Assembly: GCA_026419655.1 (NCBI GenBank)
Contig: JANZZA010000743.1
Location: 1-17,948 of the forward strand
Length of the DNA: 17,948 bases
DNA from: Armatimonadota bacterium
GTDB taxonomy: Bacteria; Armatimonadota; Zipacnadia; Zipacnadales; FEN-943
Direction of reading: 5' to 3'
Made by a program: the position numbers and the translations under genes. The notes beneath the pieces were generated by a model that saw nothing but the letters and a program-made list of their open reading frames with translations, was not told the origin of the DNA and made no database searches. Numbering within the stretch: the first letter of the stretch is position 1; every line of letters starts with the position of its first letter. Positions 1-6,909 of the stretch are shown in pieces.

Positions 1-402
1 CACGCCCCGGGGCCTCTCCCACGCAAGGGCGACGCGCACCACGACTGACTCTGGGCGGGCAGGCGCATGCAAACTAATGTCGTCGCTGCGGCGGACGAGG
101 CGAGCACTGTACGAGAAAGCTCCTGCAGCCACAGCGGTTGAGACTAGTGCCACATCCGCTACGGCTCTCCATGTCCCCGATGGTCTCCGGTGGGTCATCA
201 AGGCTGCGGCAAGTGATAAGCCCGCCAACACGAGGACTGCCGCGCCAAAAAGCGGCACAAATGCAAAGCTGGGGGGCAGACTGTCCGCCACCCCCACGCC
301 AATCAGAACGCCCAGACAGACAATCATCAGAGGCCGCCAGCCAAGCCAGCCAAGCGGCCCAGCCGCAGGCCTTTCGGGAGCCGATGCGGACGAAGCGATC
401 AT
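1..402 (-). CDS. comEC: ComEC/Rec2-type DNA-uptake channel protein, N-terminal part (runs off left edge)
   Basis: The minus strand is open from an ATG at 402 to the window edge, giving 134 residues without a stop. An in-frame TAG lies seven codons upstream of the ATG, so this is the first ATG of the frame. The protein has a short Ala/Pro-rich start, then a segment beginning GWRPLMIVCLGVLIGVGVAD, a second hydrophobic stretch (about residues 50-65) and a third (about 80-95). It then reads RRSDDISLHAP followed by a beta-like segment. This hydrophobic pattern with the R-P-L start and the D-I-x-x-x-A/x-P step matches the N-terminal DUF4131 region of ComEC. ComEC proteins form the inner-membrane channel for single-stranded DNA during natural transformation. 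The competence and metallo-beta-lactamase-like domains would lie outside the window. No good Shine-Dalgarno is visible. A GCCGCC/GGCGGC hairpin (417-433) sits just before the start. It lies 74 bp downstream of dapL, and the two could be cotranscribed. The family call rests on pattern alone. Confidence 0.72.
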   Translation of the reverse strand, partial: MIASSASAPERPAAGPLGWLGWRPLMIVCLGVLIGVGVADSLPPSFAFVPLFGAAVLVLAGLSLAAALMTHRRPSGTWRAVADVALVSTAVAAGAFSYSARLVRRSDDISLHAPARPESVVVRVALAWERPRGV

Positions 403-476
403 CCTAGACGCCTGCTGCCGCCGCTAGGGCGGCCTCCAAGCCTGCACAAGCAAAGAGCTGCTGTTAAAGTCCTACT

Positions 477-1667
477 CTACCAGGATAGCGGCAACTTTTG
501 CCGGATAGCCTCAACGGCAGCTTGAATGGTGCCCAGCTTATCTGGGGCCTGGATGGTCAGCGACCAGCGCACGAACCCTTCTCCATAGTCCCCGTAAGCC
601 GAGCCGGCGATGGTGAGCACGCCTGTCTTTTCAAGGAGTGTCTTGGAGAACTCGATGCTGTTATAGCCCTTAGGCACTGGCGTCCAGACGTAGAAGGTGG
701 CCTTGGGCGGCTCTACGGGCCAGCCCAGGCTGCGCAGCCCCTCGACCAGGGCATCCCGGCGCTTCTGATATTCCGCCCGAAGACCTGGTATCCACTCGCG
801 ATAATGGGACAGGGCAGCTATACCGGCCCGCTGTATGGCCATGAACGTACCGCTGTCCACGTTGCTCTTCGTGCGCGAAAGAGCGTCAATGATTTCCTTG
901 CCGCCCATGGCCCACCCAACGCGCCAACCCGTCATATTGAAGGTCTTCGAGAAGCTGTGAAACTCAATAGCCACTTCCTTAGCGCCATCAATCTCGAGGA
1001 TGCTGGCTGGCTCAACGCCATCGTAGGCCACCTCGCAGTAGGCAGCGTCGTGGCATATTATCAGGCCCCATTTGTGTGCAAACTCCACGGCCTCGGCCAA
1101 AAACTCTCGCGTTGCCACCGCCCCAGTTGGATTGTTCGGGTAGTTCAAGAACATAAGCTTGGCCTGCTTTCGCGCGCCCAGGGGAATTGCCTCTAAGTCC
1201 GGGAGAAAGCCCCGCTGCGGGTCAAGCGGCATCGGAAAAGCCGCGCCCCCACACCACATCGTCTGCACCTTGTAGACACTGTAGGCCGGGTCGGGCACCA
1301 GAACCACGTCGCCCGGGTCAACGTAAGACCAAACAATATGCGCCAAAGCTTCCTTTGAGCCGATACACGACTGGATCTCTTCGTCTGGGTTCACGTCCAC
1401 GCCAAAACGCGTCTTTGCAAAGTCTGCGATGGCCTGCTTGTATTCTGGGATGCCGTAGCCGCTCTCGTCGTACTGATGGGTTGTCGGGTCCTGGGCAGCC
1501 TGATAAAGGGCGTCGATGACAAACTTCGGTGTCGGCATGTCGGGGTCACCAATGCCGAAGTCATAGATATGCTTTCCTTCAGCGACCAGTTTCTTCTTCA
1601 GCATTGCCACCTCGCGGAAGGGATAGGGTGGGATCCGCTGAAGTCTCTGTGCCACCGGCAAGCTCAT
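477..1667 (-). CDS. dapL: LL-diaminopimelate aminotransferase-like, fold-type I PLP enzyme
   Basis: A 396-residue class I/II aminotransferase. The start is set at ATG 1667 because AAAGGAGTGA lies at ideal distance before it and the protein then begins MSLPVAQRLQRIPPYPF, as family members do. The open frame continues upstream to 1856 but that part has no family character. Visible motifs are GIGDPDMPTP (38-47), IGSKEALAH (102-110), VLVPDPAYSVY (122-132), NYPNNPTG (175-182), HDAAY (206-210) and SFSKTFNMTGWRVG (238-251), with K241 as the PLP-binding lysine. KSNVDSGTFMAIQ and PKATFYVW are also typical of the DapL branch. DapL converts tetrahydrodipicolinate plus glutamate to LL-diaminopimelate in one step, for lysine and peptidoglycan synthesis. 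Closely related aspartate/alanine-type aminotransferases share most motifs, so the substrate is inferred. Length is normal for the family (about 390-410). Confidence 0.85.
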   Translation of the reverse strand: MSLPVAQRLQRIPPYPFREVAMLKKKLVAEGKHIYDFGIGDPDMPTPKFVIDALYQAAQDPTTHQYDESGYGIPEYKQAIADFAKTRFGVDVNPDEEIQSCIGSKEALAHIVWSYVDPGDVVLVPDPAYSVYKVQTMWCGGAAFPMPLDPQRGFLPDLEAIPLGARKQAKLMFLNYPNNPTGAVATREFLAEAVEFAHKWGLIICHDAAYCEVAYDGVEPASILEIDGAKEVAIEFHSFSKTFNMTGWRVGWAMGGKEIIDALSRTKSNVDSGTFMAIQRAGIAALSHYREWIPGLRAEYQKRRDALVEGLRSLGWPVEPPKATFYVWTPVPKGYNSIEFSKTLLEKTGVLTIAGSAYGDYGEGFVRWSLTIQAPDKLGTIQAAVEAIRQKLPLSW

Positions 1668-1698
1668 TGGCGTCACTCCTTTGCAAGAAGCTCGCCAC

Positions 1699-1727
1699 AG
1701 AATAGCGAGGGGAGTCGGCCTGTGCAA
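1699..1727 (-). promoter_or_regulatory. Candidate sigma70-type promoter of dapL
   Basis: On the minus strand TTGCAC (1727-1722) and TATTCT (1704-1699) are separated by exactly 17 bases. They stand 31 bases before the dapL ATG, leaving room for a short leader holding the Shine-Dalgarno. Each hexamer matches the consensus only in part, so this is a candidate only. Confidence 0.35.
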
Positions 1728-2262
1728 CTTGACCCGGCGCGGTGGCGCTATTGTGCTCCGGTGAGAGAACGAGTGCGTGGTGGCAACACCATGAAAAAGG
1801 TGGGGAAGAGGGGGGAGGAAATCCTTTCTCAAAGGGGACTGTTGCAAGACCATCATTTCACGACTAATTCGCGACTATGCCATATTACTTGCAGGTGCAA
1901 ACTTGTGCCGCACGCGGACTGGCATCCTACGTCGAAGCAGGGTTTGCAACAATCACAAAGGGTTTCCCCGAGCAGGAGGCATCTGTCTTTCAGCAGAAAG
2001 CGAGATTGCCGGTCCACTCCCTCCCCGCAAATGCTCGTGCTCCCTGGCGGAAAAACGTGGCCGCCAGCGCCTGGGAGAAGGGGTTGGGGCGGCAGCGGCG
2101 GGGCGGGCCGCGTTTTGTGGGGAACCGGATCTTCCGGCGCGACACCAGTCTGCAGGACAAGGAGGGCCTCCCCACATGCCTGGGACCGTCGGTCTGAAAG
2201 TGGAATGGCCCTGTTGCGCCGGAGAATCCGACCCAGCACAACGTAAAAAATTTGGGACGGGG

Positions 2263-2297
2263 CTGGGGGACAACCCTTGTCAAAGGGTTTCCCCCAG
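2263..2297 (-). terminator. Strong hairpin, possible minus-strand terminator or repeat-element stem
   Basis: CTGGGGGA-C-AACCCTT, loop GTCA, AAGGGTT-TCCCCCAG pairs as a 15-bp stem with one bulged C. On the minus strand a run of six T follows about 12-15 bases after the stem; on the plus strand no T-run follows. The T-run is too far for a textbook terminator. If it works, it could end antisense transcription arriving from the main minus-strand block, because no terminator is evident where that block ends at 3205. Confidence 0.35.
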
Positions 2298-2372
2298 AGA
2301 AGCAGTTTCCCTCAGAAAGGAATTTGTCTGGAGCTGCGGTAAGAGACCATACGGGAGTTTCGGAGACTGCAT

Positions 2373-3221
2373 ATGCACGAGCCTGTATACCTGTCACCAT
2401 TGCCGCCGCAGCCTTTTATAGGTGTTTGTGCTCTGGGCATGGCCGCGGCCGGCGTGAGGCTTGTCGAGATTGGCGCCTGGCACAATGCAGTAGACCTGAC
2501 GGACATGGAACTTGTGGCGCGTGTGCGGCGGCTACTGGACGACGCCGGAGTCGAGGTCTACTCATACCATCCGCCCTTCGCGGGCGAATACGACGTCTCT
2601 GTGTTGGACGACCCTGGTCACGCCAGGGCAGTAGAGCGAAACGTTGCGCACCTGCGGTCAGCAGGGGCGCTGGGTGCGCGGTACTATATCCTGCACCCTG
2701 GCGACAAGATTCCGGAAGGTGAACAAAGCCAGCGGCTGGAGCGAGTGAAGCAAGCTGTCCGACGCCTGGCAAACGTGGCACAAGAGACCGGGGTTGCGCT
2801 GGCGGTAGAAAATATGCCGCCGGGGTTTCTTGCGGTTAGCGCTGGGGATTTGATGGAGATTGTTGAGAGCGCCGGCAGCGATTTGGTGGGCGTATGCTTC
2901 GACACCGGGCACGCCCATGTGGCAAGTTGTCGCATGAGTGACTATCTGCGCGCGGTCGGCGCCGACCGGCTATTCACAATCCACTGGCACGACAACGACG
3001 GATCGAAGGACCAGCACCTTCCGCCCGGCGCTGGCACCATTGACTGGAAGGATTTCTTCGACACGCTGGCCGACATGGGGTGGCAGCGGCCGATATGTCC
3101 GGAGATGCCCATACCGCCCGACTGGACGTACCGCGAGTGGGTGCAGCGTCTGCGCGCAGCGCTGGCGGCGCCTGGCCCCCTGGTGGCCCTCGACGGCCAA
3201 CGCATCATACCCCGACGATGA
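2373..3221 (+). CDS. Sugar phosphate isomerase/epimerase family TIM barrel (AP-endonuclease 2 / xylose-isomerase-like)
   Basis: 282 residues. The start is ATG 2373, preceded at 7 bases by GGAG. The protein shows alternating strand/helix periodicity of a TIM barrel, with metal-binding positions typical of the xylose-isomerase-like superfamily: LAVENMP (E146), GVCFDTGHAH (D177, H180), FTIHWHDNDG (H204/H206), the DQHLPPGAGTIDW segment (213-225) and CPEMP (E244). The phrase H-x-x-P-G-x-G-x-I-D-W is characteristic of the family's sugar epimerases. Members bind a divalent metal and isomerise or epimerise small sugars, inositols or tagatose/psicose-type ketoses, or act as endonuclease IV. The HLPPG-G-IDW motif favours the sugar enzymes over a DNA-repair role. 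It is the only plus-strand gene in the window. Its last 17 bases overlap the end of the convergent hydrolase gene. The substrate cannot be told from the sequence. Confidence 0.85.
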   Translation: MHEPVYLSPLPPQPFIGVCALGMAAAGVRLVEIGAWHNAVDLTDMELVARVRRLLDDAGVEVYSYHPPFAGEYDVSVLDDPGHARAVERNVAHLRSAGALGARYYILHPGDKIPEGEQSQRLERVKQAVRRLANVAQETGVALAVENMPPGFLAVSAGDLMEIVESAGSDLVGVCFDTGHAHVASCRMSDYLRAVGADRLFTIHWHDNDGSKDQHLPPGAGTIDWKDFFDTLADMGWQRPICPEMPIPPDWTYREWVQRLRAALAAPGPLVALDGQRIIPRR

Positions 3222-5166
3222 GCCGAAAGGCTTGCAAGGCGCCTGCCGACGAGTACGCGTCGCGCACGGTGTCCAGCCCTGGCAGCTCATCGGCTCCCAA
3301 TGGCAGTCCGTCAGGACCGAGCGGCGATTCCACCGTCAGCGGTCGCGGCGCCACAAGAGCCATCACGTCCGGCAAGTCGTAGCATCCAAGCACTGCCCAA
3401 GGAATCTCCGGCGGCCCAAGGACGTGTGTGTCGCGTTGTGCAAGCAGGCGATAGCTCCACAGAGCCCGCACCAGGCGCAGCGATGCCACGCGGTCGCTTA
3501 GGACCCCGGCTATTAGAGTCGGTGCAGCATGTGTGCCGGTCGCCTCAAGCTCCGCTGAGCGACACTCCAGGGCCTGCAGGCCGCAAAGTACCTGTGCGGC
3601 CCGCAGGTAAAGAATATCCCGGCCCAGTAGCTCGCAGTAGAAAGCGAGGAAGGATTCGGTGCCGTGGATCCAGGGGAAGGGCAAAATGTTATCGGCGAAC
3701 AACTGGGCACGCGCTGCCAGGTCGGGCACGACAGCAACAGGCAAAATAATGGCGCCATCGGCCTCGGGTGAAAGTGCTTCCAGGTCGCCCGACGACGCCA
3801 CAACAACCACGGTTGAGGCGTGCCGGCCTGCCCGGCGAGCCACTGCTAGCGGTGGGGCGCTGCTGGCCTGGACTTGAGCGATTTGCCAACCCTCGACCTC
3901 AGCAGCATCCCAGTCGGCGACCTGGCAAAGCTCCGGAAGGTACCGCACGCGGGCCGAAAGCTCTGCGCGTAGCGTCTCACCCGTCGCGCGGTTTTCGAAA
4001 AGCTGCCGCGAACGCTCAGCCACGTGCGCTAGAACCGCGCGATAGGTATTGTCCGGCGGCACGTCCTTGTCAAAGCACAAGAGTTCGCTTTCCTCGGGCA
4101 GGTCAAGGTCTGGTTCCTCGTCGTCGGCCTCTACACCAAGCCAGCGGTTGAACCAGGCGTAGACTGCCCGGCGAAGGTCGGGCAGATAGCCGTGCTCGCC
4201 GGGAACCTCGACAAGCTGACACTTCTCGCTGACGCCAAGAAGCTCAAAGATCTTCTTGGCCGCCGCGTAGGCCTGGCGGGTGCCGGCAATCGGGAAGAAA
4301 TCCTGCTGGGCTGCGCCGATGCAGATGGCCCTCGGCGCAACCATCGCTATGTATTCGTGATGGTCGAGGCCCCTTATCGTCTGGCCGTAAAGGTTCTGCT
4401 CATAGTCGGCAATGTTCTCGCTGCGCTGGCGCTCTTCGAGGGTGGTGAGGTAACACACGGGCACGGCGGCAACAACCCGCTCGTCGAGGGCAGCAGTATA
4501 AGCAGTATTGGTGCCGCCGCCAGAACAACCTGTCATACCAATGCGCGATGGGTCTACTTCCGGGCGAGAGGTGAGGTAGTCCAGGGCCCGCATGGAGTCC
4601 CAGACCATGAAGCGGGCGAGACTGGTGCCGGAGGCGGCTAGCTGGACGCCCAGGTGGGTGTGCTGGTCAGTGCAGCCGCCGAGGCGCCAGCGGTCTCCCT
4701 CGATGTACATGTGCCGCTCGCCCTGGCCAATCGGGTCGTAGATGAGCACTACGTAGCCCTTAGTGGCTAGGGCGGCACACAAAACGCGGTGGTTGTCGCA
4801 CGTCTTGGGATTTTCCCAGTGCCCGGAAGCCACAAGGACCCCTGGGGCTGGCGCAGACAGTTTTTTGGGCACGTAGACATTGGCTGTCACCAGTACGCCG
4901 GGTAGGCTTTCGAAAACTACCCGCTCGATGGTATGACTGCCGCGGTCCAGGACGCCCAGGACACGCGGATTTGGCGAGGGGCGCTCAAGGGGGAAGCCGC
5001 CGAGAGCATCAATAAAGACGGCTTTGAGGTAGTTGCGGCGCTCTTGCCACTGCTCGGGCGTTCTGACAGCCGCCCGTTCTTTGTCGTAAACACGCCAGAG
5101 TGGCTCGGCCACGGCATGAAACCAGTCCAGATAAACGCGCTCAGGGTTTTTTAGCAGGTCGGTCAT
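3205..5166 (-). CDS. Alpha/beta hydrolase of the acetyl xylan esterase / dienelactone hydrolase type, two-lobed
   Basis: 653 residues. The start is ATG 5166, with GAGGAG about 12 bases upstream, and it lies only 3 bp after the tsaD stop. The N-terminal lobe (about 60-345) is a recognisable hydrolase: APGVLVASGHWENPK (oxyanion-side strand), YDPIGQGER, then nucleophile elbow GMTGCSGGG with S215, acid candidate D289 in AAQQDFFP, and H325 in PGEHGYLPD. The second half (about 350-653) ends in DVMALVAPRPLTVESPLGPDG, which echoes the acid-loop strand of a second, apparently degenerate hydrolase domain without its own G-x-S-x-G. Proteins of this layout are often called acetyl xylan esterases in environmental bacteria. 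No signal peptide is visible, so it should be cytoplasmic, which argues against direct action on polymeric xylan. It is likely cotranscribed with tsaD by position only; the functional link is unclear. Confidence 0.82.
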   Translation of the reverse strand: MTDLLKNPERVYLDWFHAVAEPLWRVYDKERAAVRTPEQWQERRNYLKAVFIDALGGFPLERPSPNPRVLGVLDRGSHTIERVVFESLPGVLVTANVYVPKKLSAPAPGVLVASGHWENPKTCDNHRVLCAALATKGYVVLIYDPIGQGERHMYIEGDRWRLGGCTDQHTHLGVQLAASGTSLARFMVWDSMRALDYLTSRPEVDPSRIGMTGCSGGGTNTAYTAALDERVVAAVPVCYLTTLEERQRSENIADYEQNLYGQTIRGLDHHEYIAMVAPRAICIGAAQQDFFPIAGTRQAYAAAKKIFELLGVSEKCQLVEVPGEHGYLPDLRRAVYAWFNRWLGVEADDEEPDLDLPEESELLCFDKDVPPDNTYRAVLAHVAERSRQLFENRATGETLRAELSARVRYLPELCQVADWDAAEVEGWQIAQVQASSAPPLAVARRAGRHASTVVVVASSGDLEALSPEADGAIILPVAVVPDLAARAQLFADNILPFPWIHGTESFLAFYCELLGRDILYLRAAQVLCGLQALECRSAELEATGTHAAPTLIAGVLSDRVASLRLVRALWSYRLLAQRDTHVLGPPEIPWAVLGCYDLPDVMALVAPRPLTVESPLGPDGLPLGADELPGLDTVRDAYSSAGALQAFRLIVGV

Positions 5167-5169
5167 GTT

Positions 5170-6216
5170 TCAGGTTTTCTCCTCTGGGCCGCCGGGAGAT
5201 GGCAGGGCCGAGAATACGTCGAAATCCATAGCCGCCGGGCCGCTGCGCCTGTACACGTCAAAGCCACACAGGGCTACCATAGCCGCGTTATCGGTGCAGA
5301 AGTGAATCGGCGGAATGGCCAGTCGCACACTGTATTGCTCTGCTCCAGCGGCGAAAACTTCTCTGAGCCTGCGGTTGGCCGCCACACCGCCAGCGACGAT
5401 GAGCTGTCGCGGCCGCAGGTAGGCCAGGGCGCGGGAGGTGGTTGCCCAAAGCACGTCAACAACTGCTTCCTGGAAACTGGCCGCGAAATCAGCCACATCG
5501 ATGGGACCGGCCGGCGGCCGCTCTTCAACTGCCCTGGCCAGAGCGGTCTTCAGGCCAGCAAAGCTGAAGTCGTAGCCATCCACCACAGGCCGTGGCAGAG
5601 GCACTGCGTCGGCGCGGCCGTCGGCAGCCGCCCGCTGGATAGCCGGCCCGCCGGGGAAACCGAGGCCCAGCAGACGGGCTGCTTTATCCAGAGCCTCGCC
5701 TGCCGCATCGTCGCGCGTGCAGCCGAGAAGCTCATATTCGCCCGGCCCGTGGACGGCCACCAGGTCGGTGTGCCCACCGGATACGATGAGACACAACGAC
5801 GGATAATCCGGGCGGGCTGGCGGCTCTTGTCCCGGCGGATGAAGAAAGGCTGCATATAGGTGAGCCTCGACGTGATTGACGGCCACAAGCGGCAGGCCCC
5901 AGGCTAGAGAATAGGCCTTGGCGGCAGCCACACCTACGACCAGAGATCCGACCAGCCCGGGCCCCTGGGTCGCCGCGATCAACGATAGGTCAGCGGGCTT
6001 TAGAGAGGCCTGTCTCAGGGCGTCCTCAACTACAGCGGTGATGACCTCGGTGTGCCGGCGTGAGGCAATCTCTGGCACTACACCGCCAAAATGGGCGTGA
6101 AAAGAATCCTGGGACGCGACCACATTAGACAGTACAGCCCCATCGGCCGCGACTACGGCCGCCGCCGTCTCGTCGCAAGAGGTCTCTATGCCCAGCACAA
6201 CGGTCTCGTCACTCAT
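5170..6216 (-). CDS. tsaD: tRNA N6-adenosine threonylcarbamoyltransferase TsaD
   Basis: 348 residues. The start is placed at ATG 6216, giving MSDETVVLGIETSCDETAAA, the conserved family N-terminus. The frame extends 24 codons further up, but those codons lie in repeat DNA and have no family character. Motifs: ETSCDET (11-17), HFGGVVPEIASRRH, TQGPGLVGSL, the metal-binding NHVEAH (H115, H119), SGGHTDL, DDAAGEALDKAARLLGLGFPGGP, YDFSFAGLKTA, VAGGVAANRRLR and C-terminal CTDNAAMVAL. TsaD transfers the threonylcarbamoyl group to A37 of ANN-decoding tRNAs, in complex with TsaB and TsaE, both encoded just upstream. The Shine-Dalgarno is poor (TAGGT about 6 bases before the ATG). The ATGAGTGAC start sequence recurs in the 76-bp repeats upstream, which separate it from rimI. 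Confidence 0.96.
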   Translation of the reverse strand: MSDETVVLGIETSCDETAAAVVAADGAVLSNVVASQDSFHAHFGGVVPEIASRRHTEVITAVVEDALRQASLKPADLSLIAATQGPGLVGSLVVGVAAAKAYSLAWGLPLVAVNHVEAHLYAAFLHPPGQEPPARPDYPSLCLIVSGGHTDLVAVHGPGEYELLGCTRDDAAGEALDKAARLLGLGFPGGPAIQRAAADGRADAVPLPRPVVDGYDFSFAGLKTALARAVEERPPAGPIDVADFAASFQEAVVDVLWATTSRALAYLRPRQLIVAGGVAANRRLREVFAAGAEQYSVRLAIPPIHFCTDNAAMVALCGFDVYRRSGPAAMDFDVFSALPSPGGPEEKT

Positions 6217-6226
6217 GGCTGACCTA

Positions 6227-6378
6227 CAATTCAAAGGACTGCTTGTGCGTGTCCAGGCTATCCCACCCCCGCACGAGGGTTTCGTCACCTATAGCGTACA
6301 GTCAATTCAAGGGACTGCTTGTCCACGAGCGGGCTGTCGCATTCTCGCACAAGGGTTTTGTCACTCATAGCTTACAGT
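6227..6378. repeat. Two tandem 76-bp direct repeats between rimI and tsaD, plus a partial third copy at the tsaD start
   Basis: Copies at 6227-6302 and 6303-6378 share about 59 of 76 bases. The GTCACTCAT/GTCACCTAT anchor recurs at 6208, 6284 and 6360, exactly 76 apart each time. The first anchor is the start of tsaD (ATGAGTGAC on the minus strand) and the third is the end of rimI (ATGAGTGA, where TGA is the rimI stop). The copy nearer rimI covers its last 18 bases. The likely history is that rimI and tsaD once overlapped through ATGAGTGA and the junction was later duplicated. Differences between copies mean the event is not recent. Confidence 0.85.
6285..6368 (-). other. Possible 27-codon mini-frame inside the repeat, overlapping the rimI stop
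   Basis: On the minus strand ATG 6368 overlaps the rimI stop (ATGAGTGA) and opens a 27-codon frame beginning MSDKTLVREC and ending LTVRYR. Its first residues echo the tsaD start (MSDETVVLG) and its last echo the rimI end (DWTVSYE). It may be translated by coupling to rimI, but it looks like a by-product of the duplication and there is no evidence for a functional peptide. Confidence 0.25.
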
Positions 6379-6909
6379 CCAGTCGTGCTCTTTTTGCCAG
6401 GCGTCGCGACGCTCGGACAGAAAACGACGCGTCGCAGGCGTCTGAAGCTTGTCAAGAATAGCGAAAATCGCGTCTTCGCCTGTGTCGAGGTAATATCGGG
6501 GCCGCAAGCCGGCCGGCACAAAGCCAAGTTTGCGGTAAAGATTGGCAGCAGCCAGGTTGCTAACCCGGTACTCCAGGACCACCTGGCGGCAGCGGCGGCT
6601 GATGGCTTCTTCAATGGCGGACAGCATCAGCAGCTCGCCGAGGCCCTGACCTCGCTCGTCAGGCGCGACCGCTACGTTAAGCACATGTGCCTCTCCTGAG
6701 TAAACCCACGTCACCACATAGCCAACCGGCCGGTCACCCACCTCGGCCACCAGCACATATGAGTTCTCCTGACATTCAAGCTCGCGACGCATCGCCGCGT
6801 CCGACCAGGGAGTGGGAAAACTTGCCCGCTCAATCTCCATGACGGCCGCCAAATCGCTGACGCGACCGTGGCGGATGACTACTTTCCGAAGCCTGGTGGC
6901 CGCGCTCAT
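6361..6909 (-). CDS. rimI: GNAT N-acetyltransferase, RimI type (ribosomal protein S18-alanine acetyltransferase)
   Basis: 182 residues; the ATG overlaps the tsaB stop as ATGA, indicating translational coupling. The GNAT core runs from VVIRHGRVSDLAAVMEIERASFPTPW (9-35; ERASFPTPW is the RimI signature) through SYVLVAEVGDRPVGYVV to HVLNVAVAPDERGQGLGELLM (75-95), where RGQGLG binds the acetyl-CoA pyrophosphate. It continues through RVSNLAAANLYRKLGF and ends with GLRPRYYLDTGEDAIF, the YY...EDA motif of RimI. RimI acetylates the N-terminal alanine of ribosomal protein S18. Its place between tsaB and tsaD is a widespread gene order. The C-terminal 30 residues past the core are longer than in the shortest homologues, and the last six codons lie within the 76-bp repeat. 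An acetylation target other than S18 cannot be excluded. Confidence 0.9.
   Translation of the reverse strand: MSAATRLRKVVIRHGRVSDLAAVMEIERASFPTPWSDAAMRRELECQENSYVLVAEVGDRPVGYVVTWVYSGEAHVLNVAVAPDERGQGLGELLMLSAIEEAISRRCRQVVLEYRVSNLAAANLYRKLGFVPAGLRPRYYLDTGEDAIFAILDKLQTPATRRFLSERRDAWQKEHDWTVSYE

Larger units (their letters stand above)
1668..2372. other. Divergent intergenic region, about 700 bp, no convincing gene
   Basis: This lies between dapL (minus) and the sugar-isomerase-like gene (plus). Several open frames cross it on both strands, but they are rich in Cys, Arg and Pro, overlap each other and show no domain. I read them as chance frames in GC-rich DNA. What can be seen: the dapL promoter candidate near 1700-1727; a CTGGCGG/CCGCCAG inverted repeat near 2043-2066; a strong hairpin at 2263-2297; and the motif CAAAGGGTTTCCCC twice, near 1957 and 2281, each followed by a similar GAG/CAG-rich stretch. 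The repeated motif suggests a decayed intergenic repeat element. Confidence 0.5.

Noticed and set aside
77..427. Plus-strand open frames over the first 430 bp
   Set aside because: They are antisense to the minus-strand comEC frame, which is open to the edge and shows ordered hydrophobic segments; the plus-strand translations have no domain character.
1668..1856. 63-codon N-terminal extension of the dapL frame
   Set aside because: A strong Shine-Dalgarno and the family N-terminus MSLPVAQRLQ place the start at 1667; the extension reads as random basic sequence.
2330..2356. TTGTCT and CCATAC as a promoter for the plus-strand isomerase-like gene
   Set aside because: Spacing is near 17 but the -10 hexamer is too poor to support a call.
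1853..2400. Overlapping minus-strand frames (128, 106 and 136 codons) in the intergenic region
   Set aside because: Low-complexity, Cys/Arg/Pro-rich, mutually overlapping, without ribosome-binding sites; typical chance frames in GC-rich DNA around repeat elements.
6208..6378. CRISPR array
   Set aside because: The units are contiguous 76-bp tandem copies without spacers, and no cas gene is present.
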